Part shown: piece after piece, positions 1-10,105 of the stretch | Numbering within the stretch: position 1 is the stretch's first letter | How the letters are laid out: every line of letters starts with the position of its first letter | Origin: Nitratireductor luteus | GTDB lineage: Bacteria > Pseudomonadota > Alphaproteobacteria > Rhizobiales > Rhizobiaceae | NCBI RefSeq assembly: GCF_026162365.1 | Contig: NZ_JAOANW010000009.1 | Coordinates: 62,001 to 126,000 of the forward strand | Reading direction: 5' to 3' | Length of the DNA stretch: 64,000 bases | Translations under genes and position numbers: made by a program | Notes under the pieces: model-generated | Database searches by the model: none | Told to the model about the DNA's origin: nothing | Seen by the model: the letters and a program-made list of their open reading frames with translations, nothing else

Positions 1-974
1 AGGTCGGCGTCTATGGCGGCTACTTCAAGGACTCCTTCGACGAGAACATCTTTCCGGAGTTCACCAAGGCCACCGGCATCGCCGTGGAATCTGTGGCCGA
101 GCCGACCGGTGAAGCCTGGCTGGTGCAACTCGAACAGGCCGCCCGCGCCGGCCAGGCACCGGCAGACGTCTCGATGATGTCTCAGGTGGCGACGCTGAAA
201 GGCCAGGAGACGGAGCTCTGGACACCACTCGATCCCGCCAAGATCGGGCACTACGACGACCTGCTCCCGCAATTCATTTCGAAGTACCCGGACTCCCGCG
301 TGGCGGGCATAGGAGCCGTTGCCTGGTACATTACGCTGGTCACCAACACCGATACTTATCCCGAGCCGCCTGATTCCTGGGCCGCGCTCTGGGATCCGGA
401 AAACAGGGATAGGCTCGGCCTCCTCGCGCTGGTCTCCAATTCTTTCCTGCTGGAAGTCACCGCCAAAACCTTCATGGGCGGGACCGACTCGCTCGATACC
501 GAGGAAGGCCAGCTTGCGGCCTTCGAGAAGCTTGCCGAGGTGAAGCCCAATGTGCGGCTGTGGTATCGGGACGAGGCACAGTTCGAGCAGGCATTGAAGT
601 CGGGCGAAATCCCGATGGGACAGTACTATCACGACGTCACGGGCCTTGCCGCAGCCGATGGCTTTCCCGTGCGTTCAACCTTTCCGAAAGAAGGCGGAAT
701 CCAGGATTCCGGCAACTGGGTTCTGACGCGCGCTTCGGACAAGACCGAGGAGGCGCATGTCTTCATCGATTATATGAGCCAGCCGGAGATCCAAAGCCTG
801 ATGTCGCGAAAGGTCGGCACCGCCCCCACGCTGAGACGCGACACGCTCGATCTCACAGACGAGGAGTTTTCGGCCGTGTCGTCGGAGATCGAGCCGATCA
901 TCCCCCGCTACGACCTCTACACGACCAAGTCCGACTGGCTGAACCAGAAGTGGACGGAGATGATCGCCGGGTGA
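1..974 (+). CDS. Polyamine-type ABC transporter periplasmic substrate-binding protein, 5'-truncated by window
   Basis: The reading frame is open from base 3 to a TGA at 972-974, giving 323 visible residues; the start and signal peptide lie outside the window. It opens with a segment reading VGVYGGYFKDSFDENIFP and has the extended two-lobe pattern of extracellular solute-binding family 1, spermidine/putrescine (PotD/PotF) subtype. An ATPase and two permeases of the same transporter class follow, so it should be the periplasmic receptor. The true ligand cannot be read from sequence: PotD-like proteins also bind other amines, amino-acid derivatives or opines, and the downstream nitrilase-family gene hints at an amide or nitrile substrate. 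A GC-rich stem-loop follows the stop. Confidence 0.85.
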   Translation, partial: VGVYGGYFKDSFDENIFPEFTKATGIAVESVAEPTGEAWLVQLEQAARAGQAPADVSMMSQVATLKGQETELWTPLDPAKIGHYDDLLPQFISKYPDSRVAGIGAVAWYITLVTNTDTYPEPPDSWAALWDPENRDRLGLLALVSNSFLLEVTAKTFMGGTDSLDTEEGQLAAFEKLAEVKPNVRLWYRDEAQFEQALKSGEIPMGQYYHDVTGLAAADGFPVRSTFPKEGGIQDSGNWVLTRASDKTEEAHVFIDYMSQPEIQSLMSRKVGTAPTLRRDTLDLTDEEFSAVSSEIEPIIPRYDLYTTKSDWLNQKWTEMIAG

Positions 975-987
975 GTACCGGCAAACA

Positions 988-1011
988 GGGCGGGCTGCTG
1001 AAGGCCCGCCC
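988..1011 (+). terminator. Stem-loop after the binding-protein gene
   Basis: Perfect 8-bp arms GGGCGGGC (988-995) and GCCCGCCC (1004-1011) enclose an 8-nt loop, 13 nt after the stop codon. There is no U-run. Such hairpins between a binding-protein gene and the rest of an ABC operon commonly stabilise the upstream mRNA or attenuate read-through; either role is inference. Confidence 0.5.
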
Positions 1012-1148
1012 TCTCGCGACCCGTAATCATCGGCCCTCGCTTCGCTCGGCAAGGGTGCTGGAATATTTTGTCCACGCCAGGAGCACTTGCGAGCGGCCCC
1101 GTCCCCGAGCCAGTGCTTGAGAGACGATCGATTTCGATAGGTAATTCC

Positions 1149-2186
1149 ATGTCAGGCCTGGTTTTCAACGATGTATCGAAGCATTTCGGCAACTTTGCCG
1201 CAGTCGACCGTGTCAATCTGAGTGTTCCTCACGGCACCTTCGTTTGCATGCTGGGGCCATCCGGCTGTGGCAAGACCACGCTGCTGCGCATGGTAGCCGG
1301 TCTCGAGGAATCTACGACGGGCACCATTCTCCTCGATGGGAAAGACATCACGCCGGTTCCCACGCACAAGCGCAATCTCGGCATGGTGTTCCAGTCTCTG
1401 GCGCTCTTCCCGCACCTTACGGTGGGTGAGAACGTCGCCTATCCCCTGCGCATCCGGAGTATGGCCAAAGAAGAGCAGAAGAAGCGCGTGGAAGAGCTTT
1501 TGACGCTCATCCACCTGCCCGGCTATGCCGAACGTCCGGTATCGAAGCTCTCCGGCGGGCAGCGCCAGCGCGTGGCGATCGCACGCGCCCTTGCCCTGTC
1601 GCCGCGCCTCTTCCTGCTTGACGAGCCGCTCTCGGCGCTCGATGCGAAGCTGCGCGAAGCCATGCAGGTGGAACTGCGACAACTCCAGCAGAAGCTCGGC
1701 ATCACCACCATCGTGGTGACCCACGACCAGCGCGAGGCCATGACCATGGCTGACCTCGTGGTCGTGATGGGCGACGGGCGTATCCGGCAGGCAGCCTCCC
1801 CGATCGATATCTATCGCAAGCCGGCAGATGCTTTCGTGGCCGATTTCATCGGCTCGACCAACCTGCTCACCGTGGAGGCTGACAGCGCCGGCCGCGCTAT
1901 CGTCCTGGGCCAGCCTGTTCCCGGCCTTTCGCTACCCAACGGGATGGCCAAGGGGCTCATCTCGATCCGACCGGAAGACGTGCATCTGGCGAAAAACGCC
2001 AACGGCGGCATTCGCGGGAAGGTCACCTTCATTCGCGATCTCGGCGGCACGATCGAGACCTTCGTCGATGCCAGCGGCACGACCATTGTCGCCGTGACCA
2101 CGCCCCGCGAACGCGGCGATATCACGGCCGGTGCTGAGGTGAATGTGGTTCTTCCGGCGGACAGCTGCGTGGTCCTGAAACAATGA
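1149..2186 (+). CDS. ABC transporter ATP-binding protein (PotA-like)
   Basis: 345-residue ATPase that would energise uptake by the flanking permeases. Walker [10 protein letters not shown] lies at about residues 36-44, the signature [15 protein letters not shown] near 135 and Walker [13 protein letters not shown] near 155, followed by a C-terminal TOBE-like regulatory region (about 260-345). The open frame extends upstream to 1068, but the ATG at 1149 (MSGLVFNDV) begins exactly where family members begin and has AGG 8 nt upstream. Its stop overlaps the next gene's start (ATGA), indicating translational coupling. Confidence 0.9.
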   Translation: MSGLVFNDVSKHFGNFAAVDRVNLSVPHGTFVCMLGPSGCGKTTLLRMVAGLEESTTGTILLDGKDITPVPTHKRNLGMVFQSLALFPHLTVGENVAYPLRIRSMAKEEQKKRVEELLTLIHLPGYAERPVSKLSGGQRQRVAIARALALSPRLFLLDEPLSALDAKLREAMQVELRQLQQKLGITTIVVTHDQREAMTMADLVVVMGDGRIRQAASPIDIYRKPADAFVADFIGSTNLLTVEADSAGRAIVLGQPVPGLSLPNGMAKGLISIRPEDVHLAKNANGGIRGKVTFIRDLGGTIETFVDASGTTIVAVTTPRERGDITAGAEVNVVLPADSCVVLKQ

Positions 2187-3037
2187 AACGCGAGCCGCCC
2201 CGCACGATCGCCGACTACGCTCCGTTGGCCTTTCCCGCAATCATGCTGATCGTCTTCTTCGTGGTTCCCTTCTCGACCATGATCGCGGTCAGCTTCTTCC
2301 GGCGCCAGCAGGGCGGTTTCTACACGCCCGACTTCGTCATCGACAATTATGCGCGCTTCCTGAGCGCCTTCTTCGGGGGCGTGCTCGGTTTCTCGCTGAT
2401 GCTTGCGATCACGGTCGCCGTGATCTGCGTGGCGATTGCCTTCCCTTTCACCTATCTCCTGACCAAAGCCTCGCGGCGCGTGCAGATCGTGTGGCTCGTC
2501 TGCCTGCTCTCGGTGCTTTCACTATCGGAAGTCATCATCGGCTTCGCCTGGTCGACGCTGTTCTCGCGCACGGCAGGCATTACGAACCTTCTCGTCCCTC
2601 TTGGGCTGATGTCGGAATCCCAAGCCCTGCTGCCGGGCATCGGCGCGGTGCTGACCGGCATGGTCTACCAGGCCCTCCCCTACACGATCCTGGTGCTTTA
2701 CCCCGCCCTGGTGCGACTCGACCCGACGCTTCTCGAGGCCGCACGCACATTAGGAGCCTCGCCGCTGCGGGGCTTCTTCGGCATCATAGTGCCAGCGCTG
2801 CGCAACACGATCGTCGCAACGCTGATCATGGTTTTCGTCTTCGCCCTTGGGTCCTATCTCCTGCCACAGATCCTTGGACGGCCCCAGCACTGGACGCTCT
2901 CGGTACACATTACCGACCAGGCGATCTACCAGTCCAACATGCCCTTTGCCGCCGCAATGGCAGTCTTCCTGGTGCTCATCTCGCTGGCATTGGTGGGGCT
3001 CACCTTGCTCGTCGGCGGACGCAAGGAGGTCGCATGA
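2183..3037 (+). CDS. ABC transporter permease (PotB-like)
   Basis: 284-residue inner-membrane permease with about six hydrophobic segments, the first at residues 15-37. The EAA coupling motif is readable as LEAARTLGASPLRGF at about 186-200. It starts with an ATG overlapping the ATPase stop, and its own stop overlaps the next permease start. Together with the next gene it forms the heteromeric channel of a polyamine/opine-class importer. Confidence 0.88.
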   Translation: MKREPPRTIADYAPLAFPAIMLIVFFVVPFSTMIAVSFFRRQQGGFYTPDFVIDNYARFLSAFFGGVLGFSLMLAITVAVICVAIAFPFTYLLTKASRRVQIVWLVCLLSVLSLSEVIIGFAWSTLFSRTAGITNLLVPLGLMSESQALLPGIGAVLTGMVYQALPYTILVLYPALVRLDPTLLEAARTLGASPLRGFFGIIVPALRNTIVATLIMVFVFALGSYLLPQILGRPQHWTLSVHITDQAIYQSNMPFAAAMAVFLVLISLALVGLTLLVGGRKEVA

Positions 3038-3837
3038 TGGAAACCTTTCTGCGCCGGCTCGGTTTCGCACTTGTGGCGCTCTTTCTCGCCGGCCCGCTGA
3101 TCGTCGTCGCCGGGGTGTCGGTCAACGAGAGACAATCCCTGTCCTTCCCGCCGCAGGGTTTTTCCATCGCCTGGTACAGCCAGATCTTCACCGATCCGGG
3201 TTGGCGCGCGGCCCTCATCGCCTCGGTTCTGCTTGCCGCCTTTTCCGCCGCGCTCGCCGTGATCATCGCACTGCCGCTTTCCTGGTTTCTCTGGCGGCGC
3301 GTGGCACCTTGGGCAAACGTCTTCCGCCTTCTCGGCGTGGCGCCCTTCATCCTGCCACCGGTCATCACGGCGCTCGGCCTGCTCACCTTCTGGGCCACCA
3401 TTGGCTTCTACGGCCAGCCCTGGACCGCCGTCATCAGCCATGCAATCTTCTTCGTCACGCTGCCTTTGGTGACCCTCTCGCTCGGCTTCTCCTCGATCGA
3501 CCGTTCTCTGGTCGAGGTCGCCGCGACCATGGGCGCCGACGAGCGCACGGTACTGCGCACAGTCGTCCTGCCGCTTATCCTACCCTATCTCATTTCGGGT
3601 TATGCCTTTGCCTTCGTGCTGTCGCTCAACGAGTACATCGTTGCCTATATGACCGTCGGCTTCACCATGGAGACGCTGCCCATCAAGATTTTCAACGCGC
3701 TGCGCTACGGCTACACGCCGACAATGGCTTCTGTCTCGATCTTCTTCGTGGCGATCGCGGCCCTCGTCTTCTCACTGATCGCCCGCTTTGGTGACCTGCC
3801 GCGGCTCCTGGGCGCGATGAGCTCGGAGGAAAAATGA
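3034..3837 (+). CDS. ABC transporter permease (PotC-like)
   Basis: 267-residue permease with about six membrane segments and the EAA-type motif VEVAATMGADERTVLRTVVLP in its second half. The frame is open far upstream inside potB, but the ATG at 3034 fits best: AAGGAGGT lies 5 nt upstream, the family alignment begins there, and it overlaps the preceding stop as ATGA. Partner of the preceding permease. Confidence 0.88.
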   Translation: MMETFLRRLGFALVALFLAGPLIVVAGVSVNERQSLSFPPQGFSIAWYSQIFTDPGWRAALIASVLLAAFSAALAVIIALPLSWFLWRRVAPWANVFRLLGVAPFILPPVITALGLLTFWATIGFYGQPWTAVISHAIFFVTLPLVTLSLGFSSIDRSLVEVAATMGADERTVLRTVVLPLILPYLISGYAFAFVLSLNEYIVAYMTVGFTMETLPIKIFNALRYGYTPTMASVSIFFVAIAALVFSLIARFGDLPRLLGAMSSEEK

Positions 3838-4610
3838 TGCGGATTGCGGCATTCCAGATGAAGGCGGGCGCCGTCGATCAGGCCGCCAACCTCGCCCGCA
3901 TCGGGAATGCCGCACGCGATGCGGCGGCCGCCGGAGCGGAGTTCCTGATCACGCCCGAACTCGCCCTGCCGGGATACGGCGCGGGAGACGACATGCACCG
4001 GCTGGCCAGGCCGCCGGACGGCGAGATCGTCGCCAAGCTGGCGCTGATCTCACTGGAGGCGGGGATTGCAGTCCTTGCCGGCTTCGCCGAAGCAGCGAAG
4101 GGCTGCGCTTACAACAGCGCGGTCTTCGTTGATGGACGCCAGGAGCCTGTCATCTACCGCAAGTCCCACCTCTACAGCGACTACGAACGCAACCTCTTCG
4201 CCGCCGAGCAGCCTTCGGCCCGGATAGTCCAGCACGGCGGCATCCGGATCGGCATCCTCATCTGCTACGACGTCGAATTCCCCGAAAACGTCCGCCGCCT
4301 GGCACAGGCGGGCGTCGATCTCGTTGCTGTGCCAACCGCCCTGCCCACGAGTGACCATGCCGAGCTGATCGCGCGCAAGATGATCCCCGTCCGCGCCTTC
4401 GAGAACCAAGTGTTCGTGTCCTATGTCAATCATTGTGGTGCGGACGGCCTGTTCTCCTATGCCGGGCTTTCCACAATCGCCGCGCCCGACGGCAGCCTGC
4501 TCGCCGCAGCGGACGGCCCGTCCGAAAAGCTTATCTTCGCAGATATCCGGCCGCAGGACTTCGCCGCCTCGGCAGCCGCCAATCCCTATCTGCGCGACTT
4601 GCGCCCGTAA
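3834..4610 (+). CDS. Nitrilase/carbon-nitrogen hydrolase family amidase
   Basis: 258-residue cytoplasmic hydrolase of the CN-hydrolase superfamily. The Glu-Lys-Cys triad is visible: E42 in PELALPGYG, K110 in YRKSHLY and C144 in ILICYDVEFPE. Family members hydrolyse amides, nitriles or carbamoyl groups (for example deaminated glutathione amidase, carbamoyl-putrescine amidase, aliphatic amidases). It is the last gene of the transporter operon, overlapping potC by ATGA, so it probably acts on the imported compound. The substrate is not determined; N-carbamoylputrescine or another amidated amine is possible given the PotABCD-like importer. Confidence 0.85.
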   Translation: MMRIAAFQMKAGAVDQAANLARIGNAARDAAAAGAEFLITPELALPGYGAGDDMHRLARPPDGEIVAKLALISLEAGIAVLAGFAEAAKGCAYNSAVFVDGRQEPVIYRKSHLYSDYERNLFAAEQPSARIVQHGGIRIGILICYDVEFPENVRRLAQAGVDLVAVPTALPTSDHAELIARKMIPVRAFENQVFVSYVNHCGADGLFSYAGLSTIAAPDGSLLAAADGPSEKLIFADIRPQDFAASAAANPYLRDLRP

Positions 4611-4789
4611 TCCCACTGATCGTTTGCCAATAATCGGCGTGTCTGGCCCCTGCATGAGAGGCTTTCGTACGTCTGAGACGTCCGCTATCGCTTCCCGACG
4701 GCCGCAAGCGGACCTACTGCTCTCGGCCAAACCCGTCAACAAGCAAAGGGCCATCAAATCGGCCGTAGCTGTCTGGTTGATAAAGGCCG

Positions 4790-5051
4790 CGTGTTCGCTG
4801 GGTACAGTTCTTCTTCCGACCCCGCATAAAGGCCGAACATTCGCGCCGAGAATTCACATGTGCCGTGCGAAAGTGAGAACGAATGATGCAGGGCTTTCGA
4901 TCTCCGGAAAGTCTGCAAAGCTTCGTCTCTGTCTTCTCAGCCCTTTGAAACCCTTCGTTCCACCCCGCAAACAACGTTCCGCATCCGAAATCGCGCTCAC
5001 CGCCTCCAAGCGCTCGCGGAGTGGAGAGCTGTGGCGGGAGTCATGGCCTGA
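4790..5051 (+). pseudogene. Degraded IS6-type transposase, C-terminal remnant
   Basis: Within this otherwise gene-free interval the plus strand encodes, across several frames, the end of an IS6-family transposase: HKGR-N-RAENSH around 4826-4860, QGFRSPESLQSFVSVFSAL followed by an in-frame TGA near 4947, then a shift into FVPPRKQRSASEIAL, and a second shift into HRLQALAEWRAVAGVMA ending at 5051. The motifs and their order match the transposase tail, but at least two frameshifts and a stop show it is dead. No terminal inverted repeats are recognised. The rest of 4611-5195 holds nothing I can identify. Confidence 0.6.
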
Positions 5052-5195
5052 AATCAATTCGTAAGGCAGTATTCCCTCGGCACGCCCGGACGGCAGTTAA
5101 AGTAACATCGCCTGGCATCTACCGCAGCAAACTTCCCGCGACAGCCCTGTTTTATCGGTCGCCGTGCCGGGCCGAACAAGGCCGGCCCGGAGGCA

Positions 5196-7412
5196 TTATC
5201 GGGCGTCCAGCGATTTTGCGAACGGCATGACGCGGATGCGCTTGCCAAGAGCCTTGTAGGCGGCATTGGCCACAGCAGGGCCGATGGGCGGAACGCCCGG
5301 TTCGCCGATGCCCGAAGGTGGATTGGCGGAGGCGAGGATGTGGACCTCCACCTCGGGCATCGCGTCGATCCTGAGCGGAGTGTAAAGATCGTAGTTGCCC
5401 TGGTCGACCTGGCCTTCGGTGAGCGTGATTTCCTCTTCAAGAATGGCGCCGAGACCGAAGCCGATGCCGCCTTCCACCTGAGCGCGGATCTGGTCGGGGT
5501 TGATCGCCACTCCACAATCCACTGCTGCAACCACACGTTCCACCTTGATGCCGCCGCGGCTATCGACCGAGACTTCGGCTACCTGAGCCACCACCGAGCC
5601 GAAGCTTTCGGCAACGGAGACGCCCCGGAACCGGCCTTCTGCCGCCGGCGTGTCCCAGCCGGACTTCTCCGCGACCATTTTCAGGATCGTGGCATGACGC
5701 GAATCCGGCTCCATCATCGACAGACGATACTCGATTGGGTCACGGCCGGCTGCTTCAGCGATCTCGTCCATGAACACCTCGACGACGAATGCCGTATGCG
5801 TGGAGCCCACCGCGCGCCACCAAAGGGGCGGAACGCCTGCTTGCGTGGTGGTCAGCCCCACCTTCAGGTTGGGGATAGCGTATGGCAGATGCACAGCCCC
5901 TTCCACCGATGTCGGATCGACACCATTCTGGACCATGCCCTCCATGATCGTGCCGGACATTATGGATTGCCCCACGATATGGTTACTCCAGGCGACCAGA
6001 TTTCCAGCCTCGTCGAGACCGGCCTTGATGGCATGCGCGTAGGCGGGGCGATAGCGGCCGGCGCGCATGTCGTCCTCGCGCGTCCATTGTACCTTGACCG
6101 GAGCGCGGAAGCCAAGTGCCTTGGCAATATGCACAGCCTCAACCACCACATCGCCATCGGCCACCGCGCGCCGGCCGAAGCTGCCGCCCGCTTTCATGAC
6201 ATGCAGATGCACCTTGTCGGGTGTCACCTCTGCGATCTCGGCGGTGAGCGCCTGATACACATCCGGGAACTGATGACCGCCCCAAACTTCAACCGTGCCA
6301 TCCGCATTCTTGCGGGCCACTGCATTCAGAGGCTCCAGGGCAGCATGGGCGAGATAGGGGAATTCGAAGGTGGCTTCGAGGACATTTGCCGCGCCGGCAA
6401 ATGCCGCATCGGCATCACCATCCTCCCGGGCCATGGCTGCAGGAGGCTCTGCCGCCAGATCGCGGTACATCTGCGCCAGTTCTCCGGTGCTGCGCTTTTC
6501 GGCGCCGCTCTCGTCCCACTCGACGGTCACGGCGTCACGACCTTTGAGTGCGGCCCACATATGCTCGCCGACAACGGCAACACCGCGCGGTATCTCCACC
6601 ACGTCAACGACGCCCGGCAACTTTTTCGCTTCGGTAGCGTCGAACGACTTCACCGTTCCACCGAACACCGGCGGATGAATCATGACGGCGGTCAGCAGGC
6701 CGGGCAGCTTGACGTCGATCGTGTACTGCTCGGTGCCATTGGTCTTTCCGGCACTGTCGTAACGCTTCAGGTCGGCATTGCCGATGAGCGTCCAGCCGGA
6801 AGGCTGCTTCAGGACCACCTCCGACGGCACGGGCATGGCCGCGGCTTTTGCCGCAAAATCGCCGAAGCCGCCCTGCCTTCCAGACGGGTGCTTGATAATT
6901 CCACGCTCAACGGAGATTTTCGCCGCCGGAACGTTCCATTCTGCAGCCGCGGCTGCAACGAGCATGGTGCGCGCGGCTGCGCCAGCGTTGCGGTAGCGCT
7001 CCCATGAGGTCATCATCGAGGTCGATCCGCCGGTGCCCTGAATCGCACCGCCGAAAGCAACGTTGCCGTATGCCTGTACATTGCCGGCAGCGCCTTGAAC
7101 ATCAATGGTGGAAAAATCCGCCTCAAGTTCCTCCGCAACCAGCGTCGCAAGGCCATGGTAGGAACCCTGGCCCATTTCGAACTGGGAAGACAGCACGGTC
7201 ACCTTGCCGCTCGAATCGATAGTCAGATAGGGCGAGAAGGCGTGGGCATTTTCTCCGGCCGTCTCGTTGGCTGCGGCGGACACGGCGCCGAGCGTTCGGA
7301 AGCCGACGGCAAGGCCGGTGGCAGTGGCGACGGCACCGATCAGGAACTGCCGGCGCGAAGCCTGGACCCGGGGTGCCGGAATGGCGATCGAATGCATCAG
7401 TTTGGGAATCAT
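5196..7412 (-). CDS. Molybdopterin-binding subunit of an isoquinoline 1-oxidoreductase-type molybdenum hydroxylase
   Basis: 738-residue large subunit of the xanthine dehydrogenase family, IorB-like (single-chain aldehyde oxidase/xanthine dehydrogenase molybdopterin-binding domains). A twin-arginine signal is visible near residues 18-40 ([20 protein letters not shown]), so the folded enzyme is probably exported to the periplasm with its Fe-S partner encoded 3 nt upstream (7416-7874). Conserved glycine-rich cofactor stretches include [15 protein letters not shown] and the C-terminal [17 protein letters not shown]. Relatives oxidise N-heterocycles, aldehydes or related compounds. No cytochrome subunit is adjacent, and the substrate cannot be inferred. 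Confidence 0.85.
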   Translation of the reverse strand: MIPKLMHSIAIPAPRVQASRRQFLIGAVATATGLAVGFRTLGAVSAAANETAGENAHAFSPYLTIDSSGKVTVLSSQFEMGQGSYHGLATLVAEELEADFSTIDVQGAAGNVQAYGNVAFGGAIQGTGGSTSMMTSWERYRNAGAAARTMLVAAAAAEWNVPAAKISVERGIIKHPSGRQGGFGDFAAKAAAMPVPSEVVLKQPSGWTLIGNADLKRYDSAGKTNGTEQYTIDVKLPGLLTAVMIHPPVFGGTVKSFDATEAKKLPGVVDVVEIPRGVAVVGEHMWAALKGRDAVTVEWDESGAEKRSTGELAQMYRDLAAEPPAAMAREDGDADAAFAGAANVLEATFEFPYLAHAALEPLNAVARKNADGTVEVWGGHQFPDVYQALTAEIAEVTPDKVHLHVMKAGGSFGRRAVADGDVVVEAVHIAKALGFRAPVKVQWTREDDMRAGRYRPAYAHAIKAGLDEAGNLVAWSNHIVGQSIMSGTIMEGMVQNGVDPTSVEGAVHLPYAIPNLKVGLTTTQAGVPPLWWRAVGSTHTAFVVEVFMDEIAEAAGRDPIEYRLSMMEPDSRHATILKMVAEKSGWDTPAAEGRFRGVSVAESFGSVVAQVAEVSVDSRGGIKVERVVAAVDCGVAINPDQIRAQVEGGIGFGLGAILEEEITLTEGQVDQGNYDLYTPLRIDAMPEVEVHILASANPPSGIGEPGVPPIGPAVANAAYKALGKRIRVMPFAKSLDAR

Positions 7413-7415
7413 GGC

Positions 7416-7874
7416 TCAGGCCTCCAGACGCTTGGCGGCTTCGTGAATACCGGCTCGGATCCGCTGATAAGTTGCGCAGCGACAGAGATTACCCGACATA
7501 GCGGCGTCGATGTCATCGTCGGTCGGCTTCGGATTGGTCGTCAGCAGGTCCGTTGCCGACATGATCTGGCCGGACTGGCAGTAACCGCATTGCGGCACAT
7601 CCATATCGACCCAGACGGCCTGCACCGTTTCCGCGACTTTGCCGTCCAGACCCTCGATAGTGGTCACAGCCTGGCCTTCGATATCGCCAATGAAGGTCTG
7701 GCAGGACCGCATTGGCACGCCGTCGACGAAGACCGTGCAGGCACCGCATAGCGCCATACCGCAGCCGAACTTCGTGCCGGTCAGGCCGACGAGGTCGCGA
7801 ATGACCCAGAGCAGCGGCATATCCGCCTCTGCCTCGACTGTGTGCTGGGTGCCGTTGATGGTTACAGTCACCAT
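7416..7874 (-). CDS. (2Fe-2S)-binding subunit of the molybdenum hydroxylase (IorA-like)
   Basis: 152-residue electron-transfer subunit carrying two [2Fe-2S] clusters. The plant-ferredoxin cluster cysteines are at 38, 43, 46 and 58 ([10 protein letters not shown]...C), and the second cluster's at 96, 99, 131 and 133 (CGYC...CRC). The frame is open upstream to 8015, but the ATG at 7874 ([11 protein letters not shown]) has GGGAG suitably placed and is where the domain begins. It is 3 nt from the large subunit and cotranscribed with it. Confidence 0.9.
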   Translation of the reverse strand: MVTVTINGTQHTVEAEADMPLLWVIRDLVGLTGTKFGCGMALCGACTVFVDGVPMRSCQTFIGDIEGQAVTTIEGLDGKVAETVQAVWVDMDVPQCGYCQSGQIMSATDLLTTNPKPTDDDIDAAMSGNLCRCATYQRIRAGIHEAAKRLEA

Positions 7875-8053
7875 GGTTTTCTCCCTATGGTTGGCGCGCA
7901 GGACAAGTGCGGCGCGGCTTGGGCAGGCCAGATCACGCGCCATTTTCCGGACACTGAATTGCCGTTCCAGTTTAGTGGACAGGAGGGAAGTGGGGTAGGC
8001 ACGATCCTGTCCCATTCTTGCCCGATCGTCTTTATGTTTGCCGCCGACCGCGT

Positions 8054-9010
8054 TCAGCCCACGACATCCCGCCGAGGCATCTCTTTGGAGTTGCGAATCG
8101 ACTTGACGTCGCGCAGAGGCGGATGGCCGAACATGCGGCGGTATTCTCGACTAAACTGGGTGGGGCTCTCATAGCCCACCCTGTGCGCCGCCGTCGCGGC
8201 GTCGACCGATTCCGCCAGCATCAGCTCCCGCGCATGGTAGAGCCGCAGATGCTTCTGAAACTGCAGCGGGCTCATGGCCGTCATGGCGCGGAAGTGATGG
8301 TGGAGCGTCGACACGCCCATATTGGCTTTCCCGGCCAGTTCTTCCATCCGTAACGGTTGGGTGTAGTTCTCCCTGAGCCAGGCGATCGCCCGAGCCACAC
8401 GATGGCCGTTGCTGCCGGCAAGCGCAACGCGCCGCAGCTGGCCGCCCTGATCGCTCGTCAGCAGCCTGTAAAGGATCTCGTTGTGGATGTGGTCGGCGAG
8501 AAAAAGCAGGTCGCCGGGCGCATCTGCAAGGGAAATCAGCCTTAGCAATGCATCGAACAACTCCGGCGTCGCGGTGCCGACGCTCACGCCGAGAGTGCGT
8601 TGCGATATGTGCGACTTACCCAGATCGTAATCGGCGATGATACGTCGCGCCTTTTCAAGATCGAGCCGAAGCCGCGCCGCTACGTACGGCTCGTCAAAGC
8701 TGGCCGCACAGACCTGCCCGGTGAGCGGCAAGCCGATGGATATGAGGAAGAAACTGGATTCGTCATACACCATCGTTTCGTCGCCGACGTGTATTTGTTT
8801 GCTGCCTTTGATGATCAGCGATACGCTGGGCTCGTAAACGAGGCACGCGGGAGCGAGCGGCTCGACCACGTGATACAGATCGAGATTAGGGATGGGATGC
8901 TGATAGGTCGTTCCGTCCCATACGAGCGATGACAACCGGTCAAGAATTTGGCTTCGGATGGCTGCGGTGGCCTCGTACACCGAACCTCTCTCGCTGAACA
9001 CGCCATTCAT
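8054..9010 (-). CDS. AraC-family transcriptional regulator
   Basis: 318-residue regulator with an N-terminal AraC_N-type sensing domain (about 25-180) and a C-terminal double helix-turn-helix (about 215-312; [26 protein letters not shown] and [17 protein letters not shown]). The ATG at 9010 (MNGVFSERG) is preferred to an upstream option at 9067 because GGAAGG lies 5-6 nt before it. It sits upstream of and codirectional with the molybdenum hydroxylase genes, with a gap of about 180 nt, so it is a likely controller of them; this is inferred from position only. Confidence 0.85.
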   Translation of the reverse strand: MNGVFSERGSVYEATAAIRSQILDRLSSLVWDGTTYQHPIPNLDLYHVVEPLAPACLVYEPSVSLIIKGSKQIHVGDETMVYDESSFFLISIGLPLTGQVCAASFDEPYVAARLRLDLEKARRIIADYDLGKSHISQRTLGVSVGTATPELFDALLRLISLADAPGDLLFLADHIHNEILYRLLTSDQGGQLRRVALAGSNGHRVARAIAWLRENYTQPLRMEELAGKANMGVSTLHHHFRAMTAMSPLQFQKHLRLYHARELMLAESVDAATAAHRVGYESPTQFSREYRRMFGHPPLRDVKSIRNSKEMPRRDVVG

Positions 9011-9702
9011 GAAAACCTTCCAAGACGCCCGCTCACAAGTCGTGCAGTAGTCTGCGTACCTTACCACATGTCTCTAATTCGAAGAGAATCAGGCAAGAAT
9101 ACCGAAAAATCAGACTAACGTCTGCTTGCAAAAGTTTCGTGTCACCAGACCATCCAGAGATCTCGGTTCCGTTGCGCCGCAAATGACGTCAGTCCTCTGC
9201 CGTGGCGAAAGAGGCTTTTCGGTTGGGAACCTGGTGAGAGCCGATTGGATCGCAGCGACTTCGGCTACAACTTCATCTAAGATGATGCTGGCTCTCAAGC
9301 ACAGGAAACTACATGCGCTATGGCTTGTTTGGGGTCGTCAACAGAACGACCGTTTGTACTGAGCGGCCCCCGAAAGCGGACCGTCAACTTCCGGCCCCAA
9401 ACAGGACGTTCGTCAGCGCGCGAGAGTGCCCGCATTCCACCTAGCTCAGGCATCGCTGTCACGCGATAATCCTTGCATCGTCTTTGATTTCCTGGTGCAC
9501 GGATAGTGCACAGGAACGCTGCTAACTATTTGAAAAAAGGGAGCTTTAGCTCCAATCCATCATGGGCGCGATAGCAAAAATGGCAGGCTCGAAATACCTT
9601 AATTTTTCTTTTGTCACAGGCTCTTGGGCCATTTTCTTTCTGTTTCGTTTACGCCGGTTTTGGACCAAATATAATCTCCGTGGACCAAATGAGGAAGCGG
9701 AC
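9011..9702. other. Intergenic stretch without recognisable gene
   Basis: About 690 bp with no supported coding sequence. Two structures are visible. One is an imperfect inverted repeat around 9491-9513 built on two GTGCAC hexamers 5 nt apart. The other is a short hairpin at 9540-9553 (GGAGC-TTTA-GCTCC) which, read on the minus strand, is followed by six T, like a small intrinsic terminator. At 9661-9670 and 9681-9690 the decamer TGGACCAAAT is repeated just before the integrase remnant. There may be decayed coding material in 9120-9360, but I cannot identify it. Confidence 0.4.
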
Positions 9703-9815
9703 ATGAGCACGATTACTGCGCGCAAGCGCAAGGACGGCAGCGTCGACTGCAGGGCACACGTGCGTGACGGCGTGACTTATCACGAGACAGAGACCTTTGA
9801 CAGACGGGCAGCAGC
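9703..9815 (+). pseudogene. Phage-type integrase, N-terminal fragment
   Basis: The ATG at 9703, preceded by GAGGAAG, begins MSTITARKRKDGSVDCRAHV and continues to FDRRAAATAW. This is the typical N-terminal arm and core-binding start of a tyrosine-recombinase (site-specific integrase). Only about 37 residues remain. The reading frame then runs into unrelated sequence near 9815, so the gene is broken and non-functional. Confidence 0.55.
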
Positions 9816-10105
9816 TACCGCCTGGTCACCGTCACGGGCGAAAAGGATCTCTCACGTATGGCGCCGGGTGCCGATCTTGCCACTCACCTCCTTCAGCACG
9901 GCGTTTACGAGCCGCACTTGGAGACGCTTTCGGCGATCGACGACGATGCATCGGCAAGGTTGCGCAAATTCGTAAAGGACGAATCCATCGATATGCTCGT
10001 CATGGGCGCATTCGTCCATTCACGCTTCCGACAGGCGATCCTCGGCGGCGTTACGCGTTCGCTGCTGGACGACGTTCCCGTGCCACTTTTCATGCCCTGG
10101 TGCTT
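9813..10105 (+). pseudogene. Universal stress protein (UspA), C-terminal fragment
   Basis: In a different frame from the integrase piece, the sequence reads YRLVTVTGEKDLSRM, then KFVKDESIDMLVMGAF and ILGGVTRSLLDDVPVPLFM. This is the characteristic C-terminal half of a Usp domain: the G-(9)-G-S/T nucleotide-binding region is represented by GAFVHSRFRQAILGGVTRS. The N-terminal part is missing and has been replaced by the integrase fragment at a junction near 9815. The family fold is recognised with fair confidence; function is lost. Confidence 0.6.

Noticed and set aside
4423-5064. A 213-codon open frame continuing past the amidohydrolase gene
   Set aside because: Its first part is out of frame within the amidohydrolase and its last part runs through the shifted transposase remnant; no ribosome site.
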